64,000 nt of DNA from Microbacterium trichothecenolyticum. GTDB lineage: Bacteria; Actinomycetota; Actinomycetes; Actinomycetales; Microbacteriaceae. The notes below the pieces were generated by a model. It had not been told where the DNA came from. It worked only from the letters and a program-made list of their open reading frames with translations, and searched no databases. A program made the translations under genes and the position numbers. Below are positions 16,031 through 25,070 of this stretch, piece by piece. Every line of letters begins with the position of its first letter. Position 1 is the stretch's first letter. The stretch is taken from positions 682,001-746,000 of the forward strand of contig NZ_JAUTBF010000001.1 in NCBI RefSeq assembly GCF_030818955.1, in the 5' to 3' direction.

Positions 16031-17876
16031 ATGTCACCGCGCGCACTGAAGCCCCTCGAGCCGTCTGCCACCCCGCCGGAGCAGATCCGCAACTTCTGCA
16101 TCATCGCTCACATCGACCACGGCAAGTCGACGTTGGCCGACCGCATGCTGCAGATCACCGGTGTCGTCGCCGACCGCGACATGCGGGCGCAGTACCTCGA
16201 CCGCATGGACATCGAGCGCGAGCGCGGCATCACGATCAAGTCGCAAGCGGTGCGGATGCCATGGGCCACCGCCGACGGCACGTTCGCGCTCAACATGATC
16301 GACACGCCCGGCCACGTCGACTTCACGTACGAGGTCAGCCGCTCGCTCGCCGCGTGCGAGGGCGCGATCCTCCTCGTCGACGCCGCACAGGGCATCGAGG
16401 CGCAGACCCTCGCCAACCTCTACCTCGCGCTCGAGAACGATCTGCAGATCATCCCGGTGCTGAACAAGATCGACCTGCCCGGCCGCCGACCCCGAGAAGT
16501 ACGCGGCCGAGCTCGCCGGTCTCATCGGCGGCGACCCGGAAGACGTTCTGCGCGTCAGCGGCAAGACGGGTATGGGCGTCGAGGCGCTGCTCGACCGCAT
16601 CGTCGAGCAGATCCCGGCTCCGGTCGGCAGGGCTGATGCTCCGGCGCGCGCGATGATCTTCGACTCGGTGTACGACGCCTATCGCGGCGTCGTCACGTAC
16701 GTGCGCATGGTCGACGGGGCCCTTCAGCCGCGCGAGCGCATCCAGATGATGTCGACCGCCGCGACGCACGAGTTGCTCGAGATCGGCGTGTCCAGCCCCG
16801 AACCGGTGCCCACCAAGGGCCTCGGCGTCGGCGAGGTCGGCTACCTCATCACCGGTGTGAAAGACGTGCGCCAGTCGAAGGTCGGCGACACGATCACGAA
16901 CCAGCGCAAGCCCGCCACCGAGGCCCTCGCCGGGTACACCGATCCGAAGCCCATGGTCTTCTCGGGCATCTACCCCATCGACGGCAGCGACTACGCGGAG
17001 CTGCGCGAGGCACTCGACAAGCTCAAGCTCTCCGACGCCTCGCTGCAGTACGAGCCCGAGACCTCGGTCGCCCTCGGCTTCGGTTTCCGCGCCGGGTTCC
17101 TGGGCCTGCTGCACCTCGAGATCATCACCGAGCGCCTCTCGCGCGAGTTCGGCCTCGACCTCATCACCACGGCGCCCTCGGTCACGTACGAGGTCACCAC
17201 CGACACCGGCGACACCGTCTCGGTCACCAACCCCAGCGAATACCCCGACGGACGCGTCGCCGAGGTGTCGGAGCCGATCGTCAAGGTCGGCATCCTGCTG
17301 CCGAAGGACTACGTGGGCACCGTCATGGAGCTCTGCCAGTCCCGCCGCGGCACGCTGCTCGGCATGGACTACTTGAGCGAGGACCGCGTCGAGCTGCGGT
17401 ACAACATGCCCCTCGGCGAGATCGTGTTCGACTTCTTCGACCACCTGAAGTCCCGCACGCAGGGCTACGCGAGCCTCGACTACGAACCCGCGGGCTCGCA
17501 GACGGCCGACCTCGTCAAGGTCGACATCCTCCTGCAGGGCGACAAGGTCGACGCGTTCAGCTCGATCGTCCATCGCGAGAAGGCGTACAGCTACGGCACC
17601 ATGATGACCGAGCGCCTGCGCAAGCTCATCCCGCGTCAGCAGTTCGAGGTGCCCATCCAGGCCGCGATCGGCGCGCGCATCATCGCGCGCGAGAACATCC
17701 GCGCCATTCGAAAAGACGTGCTCGCCAAGTGCTACGGCGGTGACATCACCCGCAAGCGCAAGCTGCTCGAGAAGCAGAAAGAGGGCAAGAAGCGCATGAA
17801 GATGGTGGGCCGCGTCGAGGTGCCGCAGGAAGCGTTCATCGCCGCCCTGTCGGGCGACGTCGAGACCAAGAAGTAA
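16031..17876 (+). CDS. lepA: Elongation factor 4 (LepA), interrupted by one frameshift
   Basis: A ribosome-bound GTPase that acts on stalled or mistranslocated ribosomes. G1 is AHIDHGKST (26–34); DTPGHVDF and NKIDLP follow. Right after NKIDLP the frame is lost: the sequence CTGCCCGGCCGCCGACCCC encodes the expected LPAADPEKY only if one G (16481 or 16482) is removed. Downstream, from [25 protein letters not shown] to the end, the protein is intact, including the LepA-specific carboxy-terminal domain ([22 protein letters not shown]). Total coding length would be about 614 residues, normal for LepA. As it stands the first frame stops at 16636. Either the strain lacks LepA or the read has an error. 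Confidence 0.93.
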
Positions 17877-17900
17877 CGACCGAACCGAGAGGGGAGACCC

Positions 17901-18546
17901 ATGCGCCGGCAGAACTTCACCGACGACACGGTCGACTACGCGGCGGTCGGCGCCACCCAGGCGCCCGATCTCATGCAGTACCCCGCCCGAGCATTCCGTG
18001 CCCGCCGAAGACGCGTGGCGTATCGGCAGCGGCGAGGAGCGCTTCATCGCTGCGAGCGAGCTGCTGCTGTCGTGGGCGCCCCTGCGGGTCGAAGAGCTCA
18101 GCATCAGCGACGTGCGCCCGGCATCCGGAGAGGGATACGCGGGCGTCGGCTTCGACGCCGAGGGCGCTCCCGTCGCCCCGAGCCGCCTCGAGGCCGAGCA
18201 GCGGTTCGCCGCCGACGGCACCCCGTTCGTAAGCCCCGGCACGGGTGTGAAGCTGCACGGCAAGGTCGACGGCCACCGCGCCGACGCCGAGCTGCGGGTC
18301 ATCTCGGTGTTCGAAGAGCCGCGGCGCGTGGGGTTCATCCTCGGCACGGTCGGCCACTCGATCGTGAGCGGGGAAGAGCTGTTCGCGCTCGAGTGGCGTG
18401 ACAACGACGAGGTGTGGTTCGTCGTGCGGGCGTTCGATCGCCCCACGGCCCCGTCGTACAAGCTGTTCACCAGTCTCGTGCGCCGCCGTCGCAAGGCGCT
18501 GTTCGCGCGCTACCTGCGTGCGATCTCGCCGCTGTTCACGTCCTGA
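17901..18546 (+). CDS. DUF1990 family protein, interrupted by one frameshift
   Basis: The frame from 17901 reads MRRQNFTDDTVDYAAVGATQ...LMQYP and then loses sense; from 17998 another frame continues VPAEDAWRIGSGEERFIAAS... to the stop. Removing one G at 17985, inside CCCCGCCC, joins them into a normal DUF1990 protein of about 214 residues. Downstream signatures VGFILGTVGHSIVSGEE and VRAFDRPTAPSYKL are intact. The function is unknown. AGAGGGGA before the ATG is a good ribosome-binding site, and the stop overlaps the hemW start (TGATG), so it sits in a lepA–DUF1990–hemW operon. Confidence 0.85.
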
Positions 18547-19763
18547 TGGGGGGACCTCTTCCGCTCGGAGATCCCGCCCCGGTCGACGGCCGGCTGCCCG
18601 CCGATCTGACGATCGACACCGCCGTCGACTTCGGCGTGTACCTGCACGTGCCGTTCTGCCGTGTGCGGTGCGGCTACTGCGACTTCAACACCTACACCGC
18701 GAGCGAGCTGCGCGGTGCCCGTCAAGACGACTTCGCCGACACCCTCACGGCTGAGGTGCGCCTGGCGGGCGGAGTGATGGATGCCGTGGGCGGCCGCCGC
18801 GCGGCATCCACCGTGTTCTTCGGCGGCGGAACGCCCACCCTGCTGCCACCCGGCGATCTGGCGCGCATGCTCGACGCCGTGCGGACGGAGTTCGGCATCG
18901 AGGACGACGCCGAGGTGACGGTCGAGGCCAATCCCGACACCGTCGACGACACCGTGATGCGGACCCTCGCCGCCGCGGGCGTCACCCGCGTGTCGATCGG
19001 CATGCAGTCTTCGCGCCCGCACGTGTTGGCGATCCTCGACCGCACCCACGACCCCGCCAATGTCGCGACGGCCGTCGCCGCCGCGCGTCGTGCCGGACTC
19101 GACGTGTCGGTCGACCTGATCTACGGTGCGCCGGGGGAATCGCTCGACGACTGGCGGTCCTCGCTCGAGACGGCGATCGCTCTGGACCCCGATCACGTGT
19201 CGGCGTACGCCCTGATCGTGGAGGATGGCACGAAGCTCGCCCGGCAGATCCGCTCGGGTGTCGTGGCCGAGCCGTCCGACGACCTCCAGGCAGACATGTA
19301 CGAGTTGGCCGACGACCTGCTCGCCGCCGCGGGGTACGACTGGTACGAGGTGTCGAACTTCTCGCGCGGTGTCGCCCACCGATCGCGGCACAACCTCGCG
19401 TACTGGCGCGGGACGGACTGGTGGGGCTTCGGGCCCGGTGCGCACAGCCACGTCGCAGGGCTGCGGTGGTGGAACGTCAAGCATCCCGCGGCGTACGCGC
19501 AGCGTCTGGCCGCGGGGGAGTCACCGGCCGCCGCGCGCGAGCGCCCCGACGAGACCGCGCGGCGTCTGGAGTCGGTGCTGCTGCGCAGCCGCATCCGCGA
19601 GGGCCTCGCGGTGTCGGAGTTGCACGTGGAGGGGCGCAAGGCGGTGGCCTCGCTCATCGCCGACGGGCTCGTCGAGGGCGGGGATGCCGTGCGCGGGCGC
19701 ATCGTGCTGACGCGCCGGGGCCGGCTGCTGGCGGACGCCGTCGTGCGGGCACTGACGGCCTGA
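18546..19763 (+). CDS. hemW: Radical-SAM heme chaperone HemW-like protein
   Basis: A protein of 405 residues. The [4Fe-4S]-SAM motif is CRVRCGYC (Cys38, Cys42, Cys45), then FFGGGTPTLL, the SAM-contacting VEANPDTV and RVSIGMQS, and carboxy-terminal helix-turn-helix-like segments. HemW proteins share the CxxxCxxC fold of HemN but lack the residues for coproporphyrinogen oxidation and are thought to deliver heme. The ATG overlaps the preceding stop. A lepA–hemW–hrcA–dnaJ order is common in Gram-positive bacteria. Confidence 0.92.
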   Translation: MGGPLPLGDPAPVDGRLPADLTIDTAVDFGVYLHVPFCRVRCGYCDFNTYTASELRGARQDDFADTLTAEVRLAGGVMDAVGGRRAASTVFFGGGTPTLLPPGDLARMLDAVRTEFGIEDDAEVTVEANPDTVDDTVMRTLAAAGVTRVSIGMQSSRPHVLAILDRTHDPANVATAVAAARRAGLDVSVDLIYGAPGESLDDWRSSLETAIALDPDHVSAYALIVEDGTKLARQIRSGVVAEPSDDLQADMYELADDLLAAAGYDWYEVSNFSRGVAHRSRHNLAYWRGTDWWGFGPGAHSHVAGLRWWNVKHPAAYAQRLAAGESPAAARERPDETARRLESVLLRSRIREGLAVSELHVEGRKAVASLIADGLVEGGDAVRGRIVLTRRGRLLADAVVRALTA

Positions 19764-19856
19764 GCGCGGCGCGACCGTCTCGCGCGGCGGGTCCGGGGGT
19801 GCGGGCGCGAGGTGCGGCGCGGGCGTCAAGGGCGGGGGTGCCGCCCAACGCACACG

Positions 19857-19921
19857 CATAAACGCGATTCGCGCGCATAAACGCGCTGTCCCCGCGTTTA
19901 TGCGCGCGAATCGCGTTTATG
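19857..19921. repeat. Intergenic double-repeat hairpin (CATAAACGCG type), perfect 29-bp stem
   Basis: CATAAACGCG-N9-CATAAACGCG (19857–19885) is followed by a 7-base loop and its exact complement (19893–19921). It lies between hemW and hrcA, where it may end hemW transcription. No T tract follows. Confidence 0.85.
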
Positions 19922-19988
19922 GGGGTACGTCGACGGAGCCGTGCTCGCCACCGCGCGAGCCGCCCGGCGTGCTGCCGCGACGATCCCG

Positions 19989-19994
19989 TAGAAT
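19989..19994 (+). promoter_or_regulatory. hrcA-dnaJ promoter -10 (TAGAAT)
   Basis: TAGAAT abuts the CIRCE operator, so bound HrcA would cover the transcription start. No clear -35 is visible. Confidence 0.55.
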
Positions 19995-20020
19995 TGGCAC
20001 TCAGGTATTCGGAGTGCCAG
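19994..20020 (+). promoter_or_regulatory. CIRCE operator (HrcA binding site)
   Basis: TTGGCACTC-N9-GAGTGCCAG matches the CIRCE consensus TTAGCACTC-N9-GAGTGCTAA with exact 9-base spacing; the arms differ only by a compensating A-to-G/T-to-C change. It lies 17 bases before hrcA, so hrcA and dnaJ should be repressed by HrcA and induced by heat. Confidence 0.9.
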
Positions 20021-20036
20021 CCGAGAGGAGCAGCGC

Positions 20037-21077
20037 ATGGTGTCGGAACGCGGCCTTCAGGTGCTCCGCGCGATCGTGCAGGACTACGTCGACACGCGTG
20101 AGCCTGTCGGGAGCAAAGCCATCGTCGAACGCCACGCCTTCGGGGTGTCGGCGGCCACCATCCGCAACGACATGGCTCTTCTCGAAGACGAAGAGCTCAT
20201 CGTCGCCCCGCACACGTCGTCTGGGCGCGTTCCCACCGACAAGGGCTACCGGGTCTTCGTCGACCACCTCGCCGAGCTGCGCCCGCTCTCCGGAGCCCAG
20301 CGCAGCGCCATCACGTCGTTCCTCGACGAGGCCGGCGACCTCGACGACCTGCTCGCCCGAACGGTTCGCGCACTGACCCAGCTGACCGGCCAGGTCGCCA
20401 TCGTGCAGTACCCCTCGTTCGCGCGCGCCAACCTGTCGCACGTCGAGCTGGTCGCCCTCGGCGGACCTCGGGTGCTCGTCATCCTGGTCACCGACACCGG
20501 CCGTGTCTCGCAGCGCATCGCGCTCGTGCCGATCGAGCCCACCGAGGCCGACATCGTCCAGTTGCGAGCCCGCGTGGGTGCCGTGCTCGTCGGGCGCAGC
20601 GTCGCGGACTGCGTGCAGCGCGTCGCCGCCACCGTGGCCGAGGGCCCGCGTGCGGGCGTCTCCCTCGATGTCGTCGCCGACGCCGTTCTGCGCGTCGTGG
20701 GTGAGGAACTCGAGGAGTTCCGTCAGGACCGCCTCGTGATGGCGGGGACCGCGACGCTCGCCAAGCGCGAATCCGATTTCCGCGGCAGCATCTACCCGCT
20801 GCTCGAGGCCATCGAAGAGCAGGTGACGTTGCTGCGGCTCATGAGCGAGATGGTCGCCGACGAGCAGGGCCTGTCGGCGAGTATCGGCCGCGAGAACGAG
20901 CCGTTCGGTCTCGTCGAGGCCTCGGTGCTCGCCAGCCGGTACGACGGCTCCGCGGGCGGTGCGCGAGTCGGCCTGCTGGGCCCCACCCGCATGGACTACT
21001 CCTCGAACCTCGCGGCGGTGCGTGCCGTCGCTCACTATCTGACCCGGGTGCTCGAAGACGACGACAGCGCCCGCTGA
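20037..21077 (+). CDS. hrcA: Heat-inducible transcription repressor HrcA
   Basis: A protein of 346 residues. The amino-terminal winged helix (MVSERGLQVLRAIVQDYVDT, then GVSAATIRNDMALLEDEEL and HTSSGRVPTDKGYRVFVD) is the DNA-binding domain; the remainder is the GAF-like dimerisation domain. AGAGGAG precedes the ATG. It represses its own operon through the CIRCE element just upstream and is followed by dnaJ, 54 bases on. The length is typical. Confidence 0.97.
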   Translation: MVSERGLQVLRAIVQDYVDTREPVGSKAIVERHAFGVSAATIRNDMALLEDEELIVAPHTSSGRVPTDKGYRVFVDHLAELRPLSGAQRSAITSFLDEAGDLDDLLARTVRALTQLTGQVAIVQYPSFARANLSHVELVALGGPRVLVILVTDTGRVSQRIALVPIEPTEADIVQLRARVGAVLVGRSVADCVQRVAATVAEGPRAGVSLDVVADAVLRVVGEELEEFRQDRLVMAGTATLAKRESDFRGSIYPLLEAIEEQVTLLRLMSEMVADEQGLSASIGRENEPFGLVEASVLASRYDGSAGGARVGLLGPTRMDYSSNLAAVRAVAHYLTRVLEDDDSAR

Positions 21078-21131
21078 CGACGAGCATCCCATCCGTGAAC
21101 AATCCCGCGAGAGCGGGCAGGAAGGCGATTT

Positions 21132-22253
21132 GTGGCTGACCACTACGAGGTCCTGGGCGTCGAACGCGACGCCAGCCCGGAGGACATCAAGAAGGCGTAT
21201 CGACGTCTCGCGCGCCAACTGCACCCCGATGTGAACCCCGGTGAAGACGCCTCCGAGCGTTTCAAGCTCGTCACGCACGCGTACGACGTGCTGAGCGACC
21301 CCGAGCAGCGCCGCCGCTACGACATGGGCGGCGACCAGAACCCCTTCGGCGGCGGGGGAGCGGCCGGGTTCGGCGGCTTCAGTGACATCTTCGAGACGTT
21401 CTTCGGCGGTGCGCAGGGCGGCGGCGGCCGCGGGCCGCGACCCCGCTCGCGCCGTGAGCGCGGACAGGACGCCCTCGTGCGTGTGACCCTCCAGCTCGGC
21501 GACGTCGTCTTCGGCACCCACCGTGACATCGACGTCGACACCGCCGTACTCTGCGAAACCTGCCAGGGCGCGTGCACGCAGCCGGGCACGAGCGAGGTCA
21601 CGTGCGACATCTGCCACGGCTCGGGCCATGTGCAGCGCACGGTGCGGAGCCTGCTCGGCAACGTCGTCACCAGTCAGCCCTGCACCGTCTGTCACGGTCA
21701 CGGCACCACCATCCCCTACCCGTGCGGCACCTGTCAGGGACAGGGGCGCGTGCGTGCCCGTCGCACGGTGTCGGTCGACATCCCCGCCGGCGTCGAGTCC
21801 GGTCTGCGCCTGCAGCTGCCGGGCTCGGGCGAGGTCGGCCCCGCGGGCGGCCCGAACGGCGACCTGTACCTCGAGATCACGGTCGAGGCGCACGACGCCT
21901 TCAGCCGCGAGGGCGACGACCTTCTCGCCACCCTCGAGGTCTCGATGCCGGACGCCATCCTCGGCACCACCACCACGATCGACGCGCTCGACGGCTCCGT
22001 CGACCTCGAGGTGCGCCCGGGCGTGCAGTCGGGCGACGTGCTCACGATCAAGGGCCGCGGCATCACGCCGCTGCGGGGCAGTCAACGCGGTGACCTGAAG
22101 GTCGGCGTGCACGTGGTGACCCCCACGCGTCTCGACCACAAGGAACGCGCCCTCATCGAGGAGTTCGCGAAGCGGACGAAGGCCCCCAAGCCCCGTCTCG
22201 CCGAGTATCAGCAGGGCATGTTCTCGAAGTTCCGCGACCGCTTCCGGCACTGA
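21132..22253 (+). CDS. dnaJ: Co-chaperone DnaJ
   Basis: A protein of 373 residues. The J domain has the HPD tripeptide (LHPDVN), then a Gly/Phe-rich linker ([14 protein letters not shown]), then four zinc-finger repeats ([28 protein letters not shown]), then the carboxy-terminal substrate-binding domain. It stimulates DnaK ATPase and delivers clients. It uses a GTG start with GGCAGGAAGG upstream. Position after hrcA without grpE/dnaK marks it as the second actinobacterial DnaJ (DnaJ2 type). Confidence 0.96.
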   Translation: MADHYEVLGVERDASPEDIKKAYRRLARQLHPDVNPGEDASERFKLVTHAYDVLSDPEQRRRYDMGGDQNPFGGGGAAGFGGFSDIFETFFGGAQGGGGRGPRPRSRRERGQDALVRVTLQLGDVVFGTHRDIDVDTAVLCETCQGACTQPGTSEVTCDICHGSGHVQRTVRSLLGNVVTSQPCTVCHGHGTTIPYPCGTCQGQGRVRARRTVSVDIPAGVESGLRLQLPGSGEVGPAGGPNGDLYLEITVEAHDAFSREGDDLLATLEVSMPDAILGTTTTIDALDGSVDLEVRPGVQSGDVLTIKGRGITPLRGSQRGDLKVGVHVVTPTRLDHKERALIEEFAKRTKAPKPRLAEYQQGMFSKFRDRFRH

Positions 22254-22255
22254 TC

Positions 22256-22990
22256 GTGGTGCTGCACTTCGTCACCGCCGACGCGGCATCCGCGCGCCCC
22301 GGCGACATCGTCGAGCTCACCGGTACCGAGGCGCATCACGCGGCCGTGGTGCGGCGCGTGCGTCTCGACGAGCCGGTGACGCTCGGTGACGGGCGCGGGG
22401 CGTGGCTGGTGGGGGTCGTCTCGGCCGTCGCTGCGAAGCAGGTCGACGTGACCGTGACCGCGCGCGAGGACGTGCCGGCCCCGAGCCCGCGCTTCGTGCT
22501 CGTCCAGGCCCTGGCGAAGGGCGACCGCGACGAGCTCGCCGTGCAGGCCGCGACCGAGCTCGGCGTCGACGCGATCGTGCCCTGGCAGGCGGCGCGCAGC
22601 GTCTCGCGATGGGATTCCAAGGCCGAGAAGGGGCTGACTCGCTGGCGCACGATCGTGCGCGAGGCGGCGAAGCAGGCGCACCGGGCATGGATCCCGCAGG
22701 TCGAGGGGGTCGTGCGTACGGCCGACCTCGTGCGCCTCGCCGGCAGCGCCCGGGTGCTGGTGCTCGAGCCCTCGGCATCCGCTCGTCTGACAGCGGTCGC
22801 GACCGAGGCGTCGGACGTACGTGACGTCGTGCTCGTGGTGGGACCGGAGGGTGGGATCGCCCCCGAAGAGCTCGCGGCTTTGACCGAGGCGGGGGCTCTA
22901 CCCGTTCGCCTCGGGAACACGGTGCTGCGCACCTCCACCGCCGGCGCCGCCGCGATCGCGGTGCTGTCGGCCTCGCACGGCCGGTGGTGA
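22256..22990 (+). CDS. rsmE: 16S rRNA (uracil1498-N3)-methyltransferase
   Basis: A protein of 244 residues of the SPOUT class. Typical RsmE features are GTEAHHAAVVRRVR near the start (PUA-like domain), RFVLVQALAKGDRDELAVQAATELGVDAIVPW, VVGPEGGIAPEEL (SAM site) and the carboxy-terminal knot RLGNTVLRTSTAGAAAIAVL. It methylates U1498 of 16S rRNA. The GTG start lies two bases after the dnaJ stop, so it is in the hrcA operon. Confidence 0.94.
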   Translation: MVLHFVTADAASARPGDIVELTGTEAHHAAVVRRVRLDEPVTLGDGRGAWLVGVVSAVAAKQVDVTVTAREDVPAPSPRFVLVQALAKGDRDELAVQAATELGVDAIVPWQAARSVSRWDSKAEKGLTRWRTIVREAAKQAHRAWIPQVEGVVRTADLVRLAGSARVLVLEPSASARLTAVATEASDVRDVVLVVGPEGGIAPEELAALTEAGALPVRLGNTVLRTSTAGAAAIAVLSASHGRW

Positions 22991-23030
22991 CGCTCCCGTC
23001 GCACGGGTTCGGTTCGGTGCGCGCTTCTGT

Positions 23031-23094
23031 TTGGGGCGCGTTCTTCCCATTGGGGCGCGCAATCCCGCGCCCCGAACGGAAGAAGGCGCCCCAA
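23031..23094. repeat. Intergenic double-repeat hairpin (TTGGGGCGCG type)
   Basis: TTGGGGCGCG-N9-TTGGGGCGCG (23031–23059), a 6-base loop, and a near-exact complement with the same 9-base spacing (23066–23094; each repeat has one mismatch, the spacer two). It lies between rsmE and hinT and may terminate the hrcA operon. Confidence 0.8.
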
Positions 23095-23170
23095 AGCATT
23101 CTCGGCGGCGCCGCGGCGCGGCGGCCGGGCCGCGGCGCGGCGGCCCGAACTGCGTGTCGGAGGCCGTCAC

Positions 23171-23176
23171 TAGACT
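23171..23176 (+). promoter_or_regulatory. Candidate -10 (TAGACT) for hinT-phoH-ybeY-era transcription
   Basis: TAGACT ends seven bases before the hinT ATG and no ribosome-binding site is present, so the operon mRNA is probably leaderless. Confidence 0.5.
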
Positions 23177-23183
23177 GGATGAC

Positions 23184-23531
23184 ATGACCGAACCGTCGAT
23201 CTTCACGCGCATCCTGCAGGGCGAGATCCCCGCCGAGATCGTGGCCGAGACCGAGAACGCTTTCGCGATCCGCGACATCGCGCCGCAGGCGCCGGTGCAT
23301 CTGCTCGTCATTCCGAAGACGCAGAAGTACCGCAATGTGGTCGAGCTGGCCGCCGGCGACCCCGATCTCCTCACCGAGGTCATCGGCCTCGCCAATTCCG
23401 TCGCCGCGGAGCACGCCGACGGCGATTTCCGTCTCGTCTTCAACACCGGCGAGGGCGCCGGACAGACCGTCTTCCACGTGCACGCCCACGTTCTCGCGGG
23501 TGGCCTGAACGAAAAGAGCCTGGGTGGCTGA
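23184..23531 (+). CDS. HIT family protein (histidine triad nucleotide-binding)
   Basis: A protein of 115 residues of the HINT type. The histidine triad is TVFHVHAHVLAGG near the carboxy terminus, and the amino-terminal FTRILQGEIPAEIV and PVHLLVIPK segments are typical. Members hydrolyse nucleoside phosphoramidates. It overlaps the phoH start by eight bases, so it is the first gene of a tightly packed hinT–phoH–ybeY–corC-like–era operon. Confidence 0.93.
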   Translation: MTEPSIFTRILQGEIPAEIVAETENAFAIRDIAPQAPVHLLVIPKTQKYRNVVELAAGDPDLLTEVIGLANSVAAEHADGDFRLVFNTGEGAGQTVFHVHAHVLAGGLNEKSLGG

Positions 23532-24606
23532 TTCCCCCGAAGAAAACGTCGTCGAGCGCATCGAGGTCGACGGTGTGGCCATGGTGCAGCTGCTCGGTCC
23601 CCAGGACCGCCTCCTGCGCGTCGTCGAGAAGGAGCACCCCGACGTCGACGTACACGTGCGCGGCAACGAGATCACCCTGTCGGGAACGGCGTCGGCCGTC
23701 CGCGCTGCACGCGGCCTCGTCGACGAGCTGCTGTCCATGACCCGCTCGGGTCAGGGTCTCGACCCGTCCGACGTGTCGAGCTCGAACCGGATGCTGCGTA
23801 CCGACGGCGGGCCGCGGCCCTCCGAGGTGATGGGCGAGGCGATCCTGTCGTCGCGCGGCAAGGTCATCCGGCCCAAGACCGCGGGGCAGAAAGAGTACGT
23901 CGACGCGATCGACGAGAACACGATCGTGTTCGGTATCGGTCCGGCCGGTACCGGAAAGACCTACCTCGCCATGGCGAAGGCCGTGCAGGCGCTGCAGCGC
24001 AAAGAGGTCAACCGCATCATCCTCACGCGTCCCGCCGTCGAGGCGGGGGAACGACTGGGCTTCCTCCCGGGCACCCTCACCGACAAGATCGACCCCTACC
24101 TGCGCCCGCTCTACGACGCGCTCAACGAGATGATGGATCCCGACATCGTCCCCAAGCTCATGGCGACGGGAACCATCGAGGTCGCGCCTCTGGCGTACAT
24201 GCGCGGGCGCACGTTGAACGACTCGTTCGTCGTGCTCGACGAGGCGCAGAACACCACGCCCGAGCAGATGAAGATGTTCCTCACACGCCTCGGCTTCGGC
24301 ACCCGCATGGTCGTCACCGGCGACATCACGCAGGTCGATCTGCCGCAGGGGGCATCCGGCCTGCGGCTGGTCACGCGGGTGCTGAACGAGATCGACGACA
24401 TCCACTTCTCCCGCCTCACCAGCGACGACGTCGTGCGTCACTCGCTGGTCGGCCGCATCGTCGACGCGTACAGCGAGTACGACGAGAAACGGTTGGCCGC
24501 GCGCCGTGAGCGCGACGAGGCCTCCGAGTTCGCCGCCCGTGCGGAGCGACGCGGCTCGAGCGCCGCCGGTCCCCGCGATCACCTCCCGAGACGAAACCGC
24601 TCATGA
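23524..24606 (+). CDS. PhoH family ATPase
   Basis: A protein of 360 residues. It has an amino-terminal KH-like region, Walker A GPAGTGKT (139–146), ILTRPAVEAGERLGFLPG, Walker B SFVVLDEAQN and GDITQVDLP. PhoH proteins are RNA-associated ATPases that travel with YbeY. It uses a GTG start inside the hinT gene and an ATGA overlap with ybeY. Confidence 0.94.
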   Translation: MADSPEENVVERIEVDGVAMVQLLGPQDRLLRVVEKEHPDVDVHVRGNEITLSGTASAVRAARGLVDELLSMTRSGQGLDPSDVSSSNRMLRTDGGPRPSEVMGEAILSSRGKVIRPKTAGQKEYVDAIDENTIVFGIGPAGTGKTYLAMAKAVQALQRKEVNRIILTRPAVEAGERLGFLPGTLTDKIDPYLRPLYDALNEMMDPDIVPKLMATGTIEVAPLAYMRGRTLNDSFVVLDEAQNTTPEQMKMFLTRLGFGTRMVVTGDITQVDLPQGASGLRLVTRVLNEIDDIHFSRLTSDDVVRHSLVGRIVDAYSEYDEKRLAARRERDEASEFAARAERRGSSAAGPRDHLPRRNRS

Positions 24607-25070
24607 CGATCGAGATCAACAACGAATCCGGCTACGAGATCGACGAGCAGGTCCTGCTGCGTCTGATGGAGTACAACCTCGCGGAGCTGCACGTCAGCGC
24701 CGACGCCGACGTGGCGATCGTGCTCGTCGACGAGGGCGCGATGGAATCGCTGCATGTGCAGTGGATGGACGAGCCTGGCCCCACCGACGTGCTGAGCTTT
24801 CCGATGGACGAACTGCGGCCCGGCTCCGAAGACGCCCCCACGCCGGCGGGGCTCCTCGGCGATATCGTGCTGTGCCCGGCCGTCGCCGAGACGCAGGCGG
24901 TGACCGCGAAACATTCCACGCAAGACGAGTTGATCCTGCTCACCACGCACGGTCTGCTGCATCTGCTCGGTTTCGATCACGCTGAGCCCGACGAGGAGCG
25001 CGAGATGTTCGGCCTGCAGCGCGAGCTCATCACCGGCTTCCAGGCCGTCGAGCGCCAGCGCCGCGCATGA
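24603..25070 (+). CDS. ybeY: rRNA maturation endoribonuclease YbeY
   Basis: A protein of 155 residues. The zinc-binding HxxxHxxxxxH motif is complete in HGLLHLLGFDH (His116, His120, His126), and PTDVLSFPMDE is the other family block. It processes the 3' end of 16S rRNA and acts in ribosome quality control. ATGA overlaps exist with both phoH and the next gene. Confidence 0.96.
   Translation: MTIEINNESGYEIDEQVLLRLMEYNLAELHVSADADVAIVLVDEGAMESLHVQWMDEPGPTDVLSFPMDELRPGSEDAPTPAGLLGDIVLCPAVAETQAVTAKHSTQDELILLTTHGLLHLLGFDHAEPDEEREMFGLQRELITGFQAVERQRRA

Noticed and set aside
16449..18494. A 681-codon minus-strand frame opposite lepA
   Set aside because: It is antisense to lepA and the DUF1990 gene, and such long shadow frames are common in G+C-rich DNA. 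The same applies to 25657–28317 and 33371–35953 on the minus strand.
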